Assembly: GCA_903927965.1 (NCBI GenBank) | Contig: CAIYPA010000005.1 | Span: 1 to 57,142, forward strand | Origin: an uncultured Bacteroidia bacterium | Lineage (GTDB): Bacteria > Bacteroidota > Bacteroidia > Bacteroidales > Prolixibacteraceae | Direction: 5' to 3' | DNA length: 57,142 bases | In this document: positions 45,682 to 53,546 of the stretch, one piece after another | Layout of the letters: each line of letters opens with the position of its first letter | Position numbering within the stretch: position 1 is the stretch's first letter | Translations under genes and position numbers: made by a program | Notes under the pieces: generated by a model | Databases searched by the model: none | What the model was told of the DNA's origin: nothing | Seen by the model: the letters and a program-made list of their open reading frames with translations, nothing else

Positions 45682-46749
45682 TTAGAGTTTTTCGATTTCC
45701 TCTTGTGACAAATATGTTAATTCTGCAATGACAGCGATTAAAAAGCCTTTCTCTTTCATCTCTTTCGCAATTTTCAGGGCCTTGTTTAATTCGCCTTGGT
45801 GTATTCCTTTTTCAATTCCTTTTTCAATTCCTTTTTCAATTCCTTTTTCAATTCCAAGTTCAATTCCTTTTTCAATTCCTTTTTCAATTCCAAGTTCAAT
45901 TCCAAGTTCAATTCCTTCGTCAATGAAAACCTGTTCAAACCTTTTTACTTTTTCCCTATAATTCTCATAATCATTTATATACTCCCAATCTGCCTGAACA
46001 AACGTTTCAGTGTTGATCCTTTTGATTATTTCAACGAATATCTGATCTTTAAGATATTCGTCAAACCAGCCTTTCTCGTTCAATTTGTTTCTTGTCCTAT
46101 CGGCCAATTCAAACCATGGCAAGTACTTGCTGAACTTTTTGTTCTTGATTATATTGGATTGGAAAGCATAGATCAATTTGTTCTTTTGCAAAAAATCAAG
46201 TTTCCTTGTCCGGTTATCTATAATTCCGAGGCATTTTGCACGTTCGGCTAGCAATTCGAGCATATTTTCTTCCCTCCATAAACTTTTATTGCGCAGAAAG
46301 TCATGGACTGTTTCGCTTGTCATTGTGAACGACACAAAATCGTCGGTGAAATTTAGGTCATCGTCGGCCAACCAGATCAGTGTAATAACCGGAACCAATT
46401 TATCGTAATCTTTGATGTCTCTTTTCTTGTTGTCATCCAGATCGATGCTCTTGTCTGGCATTTTTTCCATTTGCAAGACAGTGTTCATCGAATGGTACAT
46501 GTAAAACCGTTTGACAATGTCGGACTTGAACCATTGCTGCATATCGATAATCACAAAGTTGCCCCCTATTCGACACCTATAATCAAATTCTACCGCCGAG
46601 GCATCATCTGTAATTTTGTGCTTTGTACGCAGTTCTTCCAGTTCATCTATTTTGATGTCGAAAAAGTCTTCAAGAAAGCGTTGGGCTATCCTTTTATCTG
46701 AGAACACCTTTTTAAAGTACCTGTCATAATTCAATGGGGCTAAATACAT
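45682..46749 (-). CDS. Rpn-family PD-(D/E)XK nuclease with GIEKGIE repeats
   Basis: The product is 355 residues. The N-terminal 'DRYFKKVFSDKRIAQRFLED', 'VEFDYRCRIGGNFVIIDMQQ' and 'RFYMYHSMNTVLQ' are those of the PF12784/Rpn (recombination-promoting nuclease, YhgA-like) family, which has a PD-(D/E)XK core; the Asp and Gln of 'IDMQQ' fit the nuclease motif. The C-terminus holds ten or so four-residue Gly-Ile-Glu-Lys/Leu units, then 'HQGELNKALKIAKEMKEKG'. The family is mobile and often multi-copy; some members restrict phages or promote recombination. The gene separates the ECF sigma operon from a second TonB-dependent receptor and has its own -7 element at 46774-46781. No IS ends are seen around it. 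Confidence 0.9.
   Translation of the reverse strand: MYLAPLNYDRYFKKVFSDKRIAQRFLEDFFDIKIDELEELRTKHKITDDASAVEFDYRCRIGGNFVIIDMQQWFKSDIVKRFYMYHSMNTVLQMEKMPDKSIDLDDNKKRDIKDYDKLVPVITLIWLADDDLNFTDDFVSFTMTSETVHDFLRNKSLWREENMLELLAERAKCLGIIDNRTRKLDFLQKNKLIYAFQSNIIKNKKFSKYLPWFELADRTRNKLNEKGWFDEYLKDQIFVEIIKRINTETFVQADWEYINDYENYREKVKRFEQVFIDEGIELGIELGIEKGIEKGIELGIEKGIEKGIEKGIEKGIHQGELNKALKIAKEMKEKGFLIAVIAELTYLSQEEIEKL
45800..45921. repeat. 12-bp in-frame tandem repeat
   Basis: About ten imperfect copies of a 12-bp unit (minus strand 'ggaattgaaaaa' or 'ggaattgaactt') encode the Gly-Ile-Glu-Lys/Leu repeats of the Rpn-type protein. Unit length is a multiple of three, so copy-number changes keep the frame. 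Confidence 0.85.
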
Positions 46750-46773
46750 TGGCGTTACTTTTAGTTATTATCG

Positions 46774-46781
46774 CAAAGTTA
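46774..46781 (-). promoter_or_regulatory. -7 element for the Rpn gene
   Basis: The minus-strand octamer TAACTTTG fits TAnnTTTG exactly and lies 25 bases before the ATG. No TTG is found at the proper -33 distance, so this is a partial match. Confidence 0.35.
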
Positions 46782-46830
46782 ATCAATATTATAGCTTTTA
46801 AGTATCTTCTTTTGACAAATTTTATAACAT

Positions 46831-49215
46831 TTAAAACTCCACCATTATTCCAATTGTAGGAAGTACAGTACCATAGGTGTTTTTCAAACTCTTCAGCACA
46901 TATTTGTTCGGGTCGGTCGGGTCGGTAAGCGGTACGCCATTGGAATCCTCTGCCCTTACAAGCAAGGCCTGTTGTTCGGATTTGAAATTATAGGCATTCT
47001 GGACATCAAAATAGAGCATCAAAGACCATTTATCGTAATACCACGATTTATCTACCCTAATATCAAGCTGGTGAAATGCACTCACCCTGCTCTCGTTGAA
47101 TTTGGAATAATTCAGGTATCCTATGCCTTGGGCATCCCATGCAGATTTAAGTGCCGACCGCTGAACATCCCATACGGTGTAGGGTGCGCCTCCGATGTAC
47201 CTCCATTTGAATCCCAGTTCCCAGTTCTTTTTGAAAGATTTGGTGCCTGTGATGGTCAGCAAATGGCGGTTGTCCCAGGAGGATGGGATATAAACACCGT
47301 TTTTGTTCGTGAATTCACTGCGGACAAATGTATAGGTAATCACTGCATTGATCCCTTTGAATTCCTTTATACGCCCCAATATTTCAAGGCCGTATGCATT
47401 TCCTTTACTCGTTGGGAGAACAGCTTCATCCCCATAAACCCCATAATCTGCCCCCTTACTTGCCAACGAAACAGAGTCCTTTACGGAGAATGGATATTTG
47501 GAATATCGTTTGTAAAATCCTTCAACAGTCACCTGCGAATTGTCGGATGGCCGGAATTCGATCCCAGCAACCAAATGGTTGACCTCTATGTACTTGATCC
47601 CGTTTGCCTTGTTGACAAGCGTTCCGGTTGCATCCCTGAAACCCAGGGTTGTATAAGATGGAAGTTGTGAAAAACGCCCAACATTGAAATTGAGCGAAGT
47701 CCCAGGAGTCAAACGGTAGCTTGCCGATAGACGGGGCGAGATTTGGTCCATTGCATTTGACATTTCACTTGAATAGTTATTTCCGTCTGCCCTGATTCCC
47801 AATGAGAGGTCGAGCCGTTTTTGCAGGAAATCGTGTGAAAACTGACCGAAAACTGCATATTTTGCAAAACCGAGAGAGGAATTGTAATCGATTGTCAATG
47901 GGGTACTTCCCCTGAAACTCTTCTGGTAAGTGCGATTAAAATAGCTCGCATATTGCAGGTCGAACCCATAGTTCATTTTGAAACCTGATGTGGACCTGTA
48001 ATTGTGTTCGTACCTGAATTTGGTTTCCAATTCGTAGGAACTGTAATCAAGTGTCAGATTAACAGGAGTTTCAATATTATCTCTATATTTAATTTGTGCA
48101 TTGTTCAATTTGTTCTGGCTTAAAACATAGGTATTGTTCCCTTTGTCGTTAAAGTGTTTTAATACAGCACCTATTGTATAGGTCCACTGGTCATTCTCAG
48201 GAAGGTATCCCAAAATATAACGCTGCTCTTCGGTTTTGTTGGCTTTTTTGTTCAGGACAGACTGGTCCAAAGCACCAAGGCCGATAAACGACAATTCGGT
48301 TTTGGAATTGAGTTTCGTTTTCACCTTGAATTGCATATCGTTATAGGTGGGAAGAAAAGGCAGCCCGATTGCCGAAAACAAAAATTGAAGGTAGGAACGG
48401 CGAACGGACGCCATGAAAGTGGAATTTTTGGCAAGTGGCCCCTCCAGTGCCAAAGCAAGGTCGGATGCCCCAACTGTTCCCCGGAATTTTAATTTCTCGT
48501 TGGCTTCGCGCTGGTTGAATTCAAGCACGGAACTCAATGCATTGCCACGCGAGGCCGGGAAAGCTCCCGAATAAAAGTTCACTTCGCGTATAAAATCGAC
48601 ATTGATGATCCCTGCCGGACCTCCTGATGAACCCTGCGTTGCAAAATGGTTGAGGTTTGGGATTTCAACACCGTCGATGAAAAATTTATTTTCGCTTGGC
48701 CCACCTCCACGGACAATAATGTCGTTCCTGTAAGCCGGGGTTGAAGCGACACCAGGATAGGACTGGATCACTTTCGAGATATCGCGATTGCCACCCGGAT
48801 TTTTCTCGATCTCATCGATGCCAATCGTGCGCAATGAAACAGGGCTCTCCTCCCTTTTTGTGAAAAATGAAGGCTTGACGACAACTTCCTCTATGTTGAT
48901 ATTGTCCTCCTCGAGCGGTATAAGCAGGTTGGCTCCTGTTGCTTTGGTGATCCTGAACGATTCGGAAAAATAGGTCTTAAACCCTACGGCCGAAACCCTG
49001 ATCTTATAAAATCCAGGGGCAACATCCCCGATTTCAAAATTTCCATCAACATCCGTGACAACCCCCTTTGTTGTTTCAAAGATCAAAATAGACGCGAAAG
49101 GCACTGGTTCATTGTTCTTTACATTAAAGACACGCCCTTTCACCGAACCTGTTCCAAATGCCGCGACAGATGTACAAAAAAGTAAGGCTATTAAAAAGTA
49201 TAATTGTTTTTTCAT
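46831..49215 (-). CDS. TonB-dependent outer-membrane receptor (non-SusC)
   Basis: The product is 794 residues with a signal peptide cut near 'VAAFGTG'. A carboxypeptidase-regulatory-like domain (about 22-105, 'GSVKGRVFNVKNNEPVPFAS') is followed by a plug ('KVIQSYPGVASTPAYRNDI', 'VRGGGPSENKFFIDGVEIPN') and a 22-strand-type barrel that ends 'LPTIGIMVEF' with terminal Phe. It lacks an STN domain and a SusD partner, so it is not part of the sigma/FecR circuit. It is more like the siderophore/cobalamin or general TonB-dependent receptors. The substrate is unknown. The intergenic region upstream holds the second copy of the 48-bp GCGGCGCA element. Confidence 0.94.
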   Translation of the reverse strand: MKKQLYFLIALLFCTSVAAFGTGSVKGRVFNVKNNEPVPFASILIFETTKGVVTDVDGNFEIGDVAPGFYKIRVSAVGFKTYFSESFRITKATGANLLIPLEEDNINIEEVVVKPSFFTKREESPVSLRTIGIDEIEKNPGGNRDISKVIQSYPGVASTPAYRNDIIVRGGGPSENKFFIDGVEIPNLNHFATQGSSGGPAGIINVDFIREVNFYSGAFPASRGNALSSVLEFNQREANEKLKFRGTVGASDLALALEGPLAKNSTFMASVRRSYLQFLFSAIGLPFLPTYNDMQFKVKTKLNSKTELSFIGLGALDQSVLNKKANKTEEQRYILGYLPENDQWTYTIGAVLKHFNDKGNNTYVLSQNKLNNAQIKYRDNIETPVNLTLDYSSYELETKFRYEHNYRSTSGFKMNYGFDLQYASYFNRTYQKSFRGSTPLTIDYNSSLGFAKYAVFGQFSHDFLQKRLDLSLGIRADGNNYSSEMSNAMDQISPRLSASYRLTPGTSLNFNVGRFSQLPSYTTLGFRDATGTLVNKANGIKYIEVNHLVAGIEFRPSDNSQVTVEGFYKRYSKYPFSVKDSVSLASKGADYGVYGDEAVLPTSKGNAYGLEILGRIKEFKGINAVITYTFVRSEFTNKNGVYIPSSWDNRHLLTITGTKSFKKNWELGFKWRYIGGAPYTVWDVQRSALKSAWDAQGIGYLNYSKFNESRVSAFHQLDIRVDKSWYYDKWSLMLYFDVQNAYNFKSEQQALLVRAEDSNGVPLTDPTDPNKYVLKSLKNTYGTVLPTIGIMVEF

Positions 49216-49566
49216 GTTATTAAGCTATTAACTACCAATTAAACGAAGAATCAGGTCAAAGGTTTTAAAAACGACCTCAAATTTCAAATGCATTTGACCA
49301 CGAATTCACGAATTTGAACTTGTAAGGAGGTTTTAAAGAATAGAATTGAGTCTAAACTTCCAAATCCCAAAGAAAATAAAAAACCCGGAAACGCTAATAT
49401 GGGCAATTTCCAAAGCACCAGAGGTGCGTAATATTTGTAGAAAAGAGGAGTCCCACCGATAAAGCGGCGCAATCAGATCCTTAAAAAAAGAACGAACGTT
49501 CCATGCGCCGCAAATCAATGTCCAATATTTAGATCGTATATTTGAATCGAAATTAAAAACACAAAC
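49216..49566. repeat. Divergent spacer with GCGGCGCA element
   Basis: The gap between divergent receptor and hydrolase genes contains a 48-bp element at 49464-49511 that begins 'gcggcgca' and ends 'tgcgccgc', equal in length to the copy at 6761-6808. 'cacgaattcacgaatttg' at about 49300 is another short dispersed repeat. A -7 like TATATTTG at 49537-49544 precedes the hydrolase gene. Confidence 0.6.
49537..49544 (+). promoter_or_regulatory. -7 element for the alpha/beta hydrolase gene
   Basis: TATATTTG fits TAnnTTTG exactly, 22 bases before the ATG at 49567. There is no matching -33 TTG, so confidence is limited. It lies 25 bases past the GCGGCGCA element. Confidence 0.4.
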
Positions 49567-50412
49567 ATGGATTCTGAACAAATTCTATATTTAGCTAATT
49601 ATAAGGTTTTTACAAAAATCATTGGAAATGGTCCGCCAGTTTTGCTTTTGCACAGCTATTGGGGCAACCATACCCTTTTCGATCATTTGGCTGAAATTCT
49701 GTCTCTAAAGAACAAGGTCGTGCTGATCGACCTTCCCGGTCATGGAAAGTCGGGACCGCCCCAACAGGATTATACTTTTGATCAATATGCCTTGGTAATC
49801 AACGAATTGTTGAATAATTTGAATATTTCAGAAAAGGTTTCGATCATCGGCCATTCAATGGGTGGATATGCGGCCCTGGCTTTTGCCGTTAAATATCCGG
49901 AAAAGATATTGTCGCTTGTTCTTATGCACTCACCGTTAAGACAAGCTGATATCCAAAGCATTAAGCAGCGGGAAAGAGAGGCGAAGTTTTTGATAAAAGG
50001 GAAGAAGGATTTGCTTTTACAGGTGACCATCTCCTCCAATTTTGCCAAAGGGAACAGTGAGCGTTTGACAGAAGAACTTGCAATGCTCAATCAATCGGCA
50101 AGCGAGGTGACCCTTGAAGGAGCGATGGGCGCGATCCATGCCATCAACAACAGGATGGATGCCATCCCAATGTTACAGAAAGCAGATTATCCGGTATTGA
50201 TCATGATTGGCAAATACGACAAGGTCTATCGGGCTGAAGAGCAGCTTTCGGCTGCCAGCCTTATCCCAAAAGCAGAGGTACTTTTCCTTGAACAATCAGG
50301 TCATCTGGGATTTTGGGAAGAAAAAGAATTGGTATTGGAAAGGTTGGGGAAGTTTTTGGAAGATATTGGCCTGGACATGAAAAACAAACTTAAGGATGAA
50401 GTGTCCCGGTGA
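49567..50412 (+). CDS. Alpha/beta-hydrolase fold protein
   Basis: The product is 281 residues without a signal peptide, so it is cytoplasmic. The order of motifs is typical: 'GPPVLLLHSYWGNHTLF' (oxyanion region), 'VVLIDLPGHGKS', the nucleophile elbow 'IIGHSMGGYAALAF', the Asp-bearing strand 'VLIMIGKYDKVY', and the His in 'LEQSGHLGFWE'. The triad Ser-Asp-His is complete. Substrates of such enzymes range from esters to C-C bonds, and nothing here sets it. The last codons and the stop lie inside a 45-bp palindromic element (50400-50444), so the extreme C-terminus ('DEVSR') is contributed by the element and may differ from relatives. Confidence 0.92.
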   Translation: MDSEQILYLANYKVFTKIIGNGPPVLLLHSYWGNHTLFDHLAEILSLKNKVVLIDLPGHGKSGPPQQDYTFDQYALVINELLNNLNISEKVSIIGHSMGGYAALAFAVKYPEKILSLVLMHSPLRQADIQSIKQREREAKFLIKGKKDLLLQVTISSNFAKGNSERLTEELAMLNQSASEVTLEGAMGAIHAINNRMDAIPMLQKADYPVLIMIGKYDKVYRAEEQLSAASLIPKAEVLFLEQSGHLGFWEEKELVLERLGKFLEDIGLDMKNKLKDEVSR

Positions 50413-50444
50413 CTATAAAACGCAACAACAGTCCCCCGGACACT
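50400..50444. repeat. 45-bp mini-element overlapping a gene end
   Basis: Ends 'agtgtcccggtgact' (50400-50414) and 'agtcccccggacact' (50430-50444) are inverted repeats with 13 of 15 matches. The left end is identical to that of the 64-bp element at 22072. The hydrolase stop codon (50410-50412) lies within the left end. Confidence 0.55.
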
Positions 50445-51300
50445 AAATCAGAATCTGAAGGTTTCCATGTTTCTAAAAACTATATTAAAGAACTGAAAAT
50501 AAGGTTTAACCATCATATTCAGAACAACAATCACCCTCTGAAATTCCCCTCCAGTGGAGGGGTGGCGAAGCCGGGGTGGCAAAACGAAACCCATTTTTGA
50601 AGCTTAGTGCTAAAAAAGTTAGGGGAAGATCACAAACAACATAACAGCACTTTCACCCTCAGAAGCTGTCATTTCTCGGAGTATTGCAAGTTCCGTCCGA
50701 TGGTACATAGGCTCTTTCCTGGTCCTTTGCTCGCGGACGGGTTGTTTGCCGCTTCCCTACCCCGGGTGGTGCGGTCCAGAAGGCATTTGTTCATTTACAA
50801 GGCTTTGTTTCTGGACCGCTTACCCGGGGTTATTTACGGTTTTCCCCCACGGAATTGACCGCAGGCGGATAGTGAAACGATTCCAAAATTTTGAACTAAA
50901 ATGATTTGCCCGACCTGAAATTATGAACAAATAAGGATCAGTCTTAAAAACCTATTTATATATTATTGATAATCAATGTTCAGGGCAAACTCCCTTTAGG
51001 GTTGGGGTGGAAACAAAATCCGGGATCAATCAATATGGTGGAGTGCACCACAAAGTTTTTAGAGAGTTTCGATCCCCCTTCGAATGGAGCTCTGTCCTTT
51101 TGCTTACCATTGATCGCGGACGGTTTTCGTGTTGCCAATTTACCCTGGGTGGCGCGGTCCAATCGTCTTTTGAGCTTTAACTGGACTTATGTTCGGGGAC
51201 CGCTTACCCTGTGCTATTGATATTTATCCCCTGCGGGGAATTCCCGAGGGGGAATGAAATTCTGAATAAAAATGTTAAACCTGATTGGAATTCATCCACC
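50445..51300. repeat. Spacer composed of dispersed repeats
   Basis: No supported gene. It holds, in order: a piece of the 'gaaaataaggttt' repeat (50490-50503); a 'cccctccagtggaggggtgg' palindrome (50546-50565); a structured unit at about 50729-50862 with 'cgcggacgg', 'gggtggtgcggtcc' and 'ggaccgcttaccc'; the 120-bp repeat copy 2 (50945-51064); and a second structured unit (51114-51250) with the same three motifs. It acts as a collecting site for short palindromic elements. Confidence 0.6.
50945..51064 (+). repeat. 120-bp dispersed repeat, copy 2
   Basis: This copy matches the minus strand of 25681-25800 along its full length with mostly single-base differences. Neither copy has a reading frame shared by both. 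Confidence 0.65.
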
Positions 51301-51334
51301 TTTGCAGATTAACCAATCATTCGATGTATTTTTG
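51301..51334 (+). promoter_or_regulatory. Promoter for the DUF169 gene
   Basis: TTTG at 51301-51304 and TATTTTTG at 51327-51334, spaced 22 bases, resemble a Bacteroidetes promoter with slightly long spacing. The position argues for the ATG at 51354 rather than the in-frame start at 51285. Confidence 0.45.
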
Positions 51335-51353
51335 TCGCATAAACGAAAAAAAA

Positions 51354-52100
51354 ATGAATTCTTCCATAAAAGACAGATTTACAGAATTGTGGGTGAAATA
51401 CTTCGGCAATGGGGAACTGCCCATCACCTTTTATTATTCCGCTAAGATTGGAGATACCGAGGAGGTCAAGGTGGCCGAGAAATGGAGTTGCCTGATTGGC
51501 CAGCTTGCAAAGGTAAGGAAAGGGACTTCGCTGGCTTTTACGGTTGATTCGACCGGATGTATTGGGGGAAAGAAATTCTCTGGATTTACCGAGCAACTTC
51601 GGCCTGGTTTTGAGTTTTTTCTCTCATGTGGTAACGAGCACATGAAAGGTGAGAAATACATCAAATCGCCTGAGTTGGTGAGAAGTTTTCTTTCTGCTGC
51701 CCCCTGGGTCACGGCAAAAGCGAAATACCTGGTATTTAAACGGTGGGACATGCTTTTGGAAGAAGACCTTCCTGAAGTGGTCATCTTTTTTGCCAAACCA
51801 GATGTCCTGTCTGGCATCTTTACGCTCTCTTCGTTCGACCGTGATTACAACGATGCGGTTATTTCCCCTTTTGGCTCGGGATGCGCTTCAATTATCCAAT
51901 ATCCGTTGGCGGAAGCCAAACTTGCCAAACCAAAAACTGTATTGGGGATGTTTGATATTTCGGCACGCCCCTTTGTTCCCGAAAATACCCTGACTGCTGC
52001 CATCCCTTATCAGCGGTTTGTTGAAATGATTGAAAATATGGAGGAGAGCTTCCTGACTACAAACACCTGGAATGTTGTGAAAAATCGGATAAATAAATAA
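51354..52100 (+). CDS. DUF169 family protein
   Basis: From the ATG at 51354 the product is 248 residues. The family pattern is clear: 'PITFYYSAKIGDTEEVK', 'WSCLIGQLAKVRKGTSLAF', 'STGCIGGKKFSGF', 'PEVVIFFAKPDVLSGIFTL' and 'SPFGSGCASIIQYP'. Conserved Cys residues occur in the 'CIGG' and 'GCAS' motifs. DUF169 proteins are widespread in anaerobes and methanogens and have no established reaction; conserved Cys residues suggest a cofactor or metal. It appears monocistronic with its own promoter and converges on the AbiE-type pair. Confidence 0.9.
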   Translation: MNSSIKDRFTELWVKYFGNGELPITFYYSAKIGDTEEVKVAEKWSCLIGQLAKVRKGTSLAFTVDSTGCIGGKKFSGFTEQLRPGFEFFLSCGNEHMKGEKYIKSPELVRSFLSAAPWVTAKAKYLVFKRWDMLLEEDLPEVVIFFAKPDVLSGIFTLSSFDRDYNDAVISPFGSGCASIIQYPLAEAKLAKPKTVLGMFDISARPFVPENTLTAAIPYQRFVEMIENMEESFLTTNTWNVVKNRINK

Positions 52101-52146
52101 TGGTTGGGTGGGAGAAACAAATAATTGATTAATCTTCATCTAGTAT

Positions 52147-52842
52147 TTAAAGAATTGGAAAATTTTTATAGAAATTCAACATCCTAATCACCTCTGTCCG
52201 TAACTTATTTCGGACAAAAGCTTTCATCTTGTTGTCCATTAACTCCCCCATACCTTGCAATAATCCTTTATCGCTCATTGATTCAAGTTGTTCGATGCAC
52301 TTCTGCAGGTATTCAGCCAAAGTCATTTCCATTCTGGATTCTACAATACCCCTATTGATCGGGGTTTGGTTCTGCATAAAGAACCAACAATCAAAAATGT
52401 CACGATTGGCGATCCCATTTCTGTCGAGCAACGCACAAAGCTTATGGGCAAATAAATCTTCCTTAACCATGACTTTAACATTGATTCCCAAAAGGTTTTT
52501 TATTTCATAACGGTTCTCAAACATTCGATTGGAGATTTCAACTTTCAATTTTCGTTCATCGACACCATAATCCAGAACAATTAAAGGTCCATAGAACTTT
52601 TGTGCTTCATCAAATATGGTCCCATATTTTAGCACTATTTTACGGATTTTCCGATAAACAACATCTTCACTGTCTTTATTGAGAAGGTTAAAATCCAGAT
52701 CGATAGAGAAACGTGGAAGGTCATAAAAAAACATCAGTGCTGTTCCACCTTTAAATCCCAGCCAATTCGACAATTCAATATCGGTGTAGATATCCTTCAG
52801 AATTTGGACCATAAAGAATTTATGTCTGTTGATGTCAATCAT
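52147..52842 (-). CDS. AbiEii/AbiGii-family nucleotidyltransferase toxin
   Basis: The product is 231 residues. 'GFKGGTALMFFYDLPRFSID' continuing into Leu-Asp-Phe gives the nucleotidyltransferase motif (Gly-Gly-Thr and paired Asp residues). 'KVMVKEDLFAHKLCALLDR' is the conserved Lys-Glu-Asp-Leu-x-x-x-K helix of the family, followed by 'NRDIFDCWFF'. AbiEii toxins transfer nucleotides, in studied homologues to tRNA ends, and cause reversible growth arrest and phage abortive infection. Its start overlaps the end of the upstream antitoxin by 8 bp. It converges on the DUF169 gene with a 46-bp gap. AT-rich composition fits a laterally acquired defence module. Confidence 0.93.
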   Translation of the reverse strand: MIDINRHKFFMVQILKDIYTDIELSNWLGFKGGTALMFFYDLPRFSIDLDFNLLNKDSEDVVYRKIRKIVLKYGTIFDEAQKFYGPLIVLDYGVDERKLKVEISNRMFENRYEIKNLLGINVKVMVKEDLFAHKLCALLDRNGIANRDIFDCWFFMQNQTPINRGIVESRMEMTLAEYLQKCIEQLESMSDKGLLQGMGELMDNKMKAFVRNKLRTEVIRMLNFYKNFPIL

Positions 52843-53422
52843 TTTGTAGTAGTTTTTTTACCCTTAAAGACAAAGCCTTTGATTTATATATCGGTAATAA
52901 TTTGAATATAAATGGTTTATTAAGCGGATTGAGATTGTCAAAATAGGTTTCTTTATTCAGATAAAGCAAATCCAAAAAAGCTCTTTCAGCCATGGCTATA
53001 TTGATGCAATTGTTCCTCTGTATAATTCCAGCTGTATTCACGAGTATTTCTCCCTTGATTTTTCGGAACAAATAGGTCTGACCTTTTATTTCAATGCAGC
53101 GACTTAGGTAACTAACGGTTGTAATTCCAGAATCATACTGAAAAATAATTCCTGTTTTTTGTAATACATATTCCATTGATATATAGGAAGGTGTGTAAAT
53201 AATACAAGCCAGTTCCTCAGGATTATAGTTGGGCTTTGTGTATATCCCTTTCCGTGGATTCTGCAATTTGCCCGTACGGACACAATAGTTCAGTTTTTTA
53301 TTGATTGTTTGAAAATCAGTTTCACCAATCAATTGGGCTATATCATTCAGCCGAAATACGCTTCTTTCATCCTGGTAAACAGCCAGAACAATGTTATTTT
53401 CGATATTTTGTGAACTAAACAT
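52835..53422 (-). CDS. AbiEi-like antitoxin / transcriptional repressor
   Basis: The product is 195 residues. An N-terminal winged-helix ('NDIAQLIGETDFQTINKKLN', 'GKLQNPRKGIYTK') is followed by the AbiEi-type C-terminal domain ('PSYISMEYVLQKTGIIFQYD', 'TTVSYLSRCIEIKGQTYLF', 'MAERAFLDLLYLNKETYF'). AbiEi proteins neutralise AbiEii by a type IV mechanism and repress their own promoter through inverted repeats. A perfect 12-bp inverted repeat spans its start codon and -7 region (53406-53452), just as autoregulation would need. Gene order antitoxin-toxin with an 8-bp overlap is the family norm. Confidence 0.92.
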   Translation of the reverse strand: MFSSQNIENNIVLAVYQDERSVFRLNDIAQLIGETDFQTINKKLNYCVRTGKLQNPRKGIYTKPNYNPEELACIIYTPSYISMEYVLQKTGIIFQYDSGITTVSYLSRCIEIKGQTYLFRKIKGEILVNTAGIIQRNNCINIAMAERAFLDLLYLNKETYFDNLNPLNKPFIFKLLPIYKSKALSLRVKKLLQND

Positions 53423-53455
53423 ACCAATATTTCGTATTTATAGTTCACAAAAATA
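53406..53455 (-). promoter_or_regulatory. Operator-like inverted repeat and -7 box of the AbiE module
   Basis: 'ttttgtgaacta' (53406-53417) and its exact complement 'tagttcacaaaa' (53441-53452) flank 23 bases that include the ATG (53420-53422). A minus-strand TATTTTTG lies at 53448-53455, so the distal arm covers the -7 element. A repressor bound here would block both polymerase and the start codon region. Confidence 0.65.
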
Positions 53456-53526
53456 TGAATAATATTTGAATTTTATGTGTCATTGAATTAATCATTACAA
53501 TTGAATCTGTGTTACTTAGTTTTAGT

Positions 53527-53534
53527 TATTTTTG
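53527..53534 (+). promoter_or_regulatory. -7 element of the C69 peptidase gene
   Basis: TATTTTTG fits TAnnTTTG; a TTG 23 bases upstream is a weak -33 candidate. Since it covers the in-frame TTG at 53532, it favours translation from the ATG at 53547. Confidence 0.45.
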
Positions 53535-53546
53535 CAAAAAAAACTT

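Noticed and set aside
45800-45921. CRISPR-like array
   Set aside because: The unit is 12 bp, without spacers, in frame within a gene and coding for Gly-Ile-Glu repeats.
45682-46749. Complete insertion sequence around the Rpn/transposase-like gene
   Set aside because: No terminal inverted repeats or target-site duplication are visible on either side.
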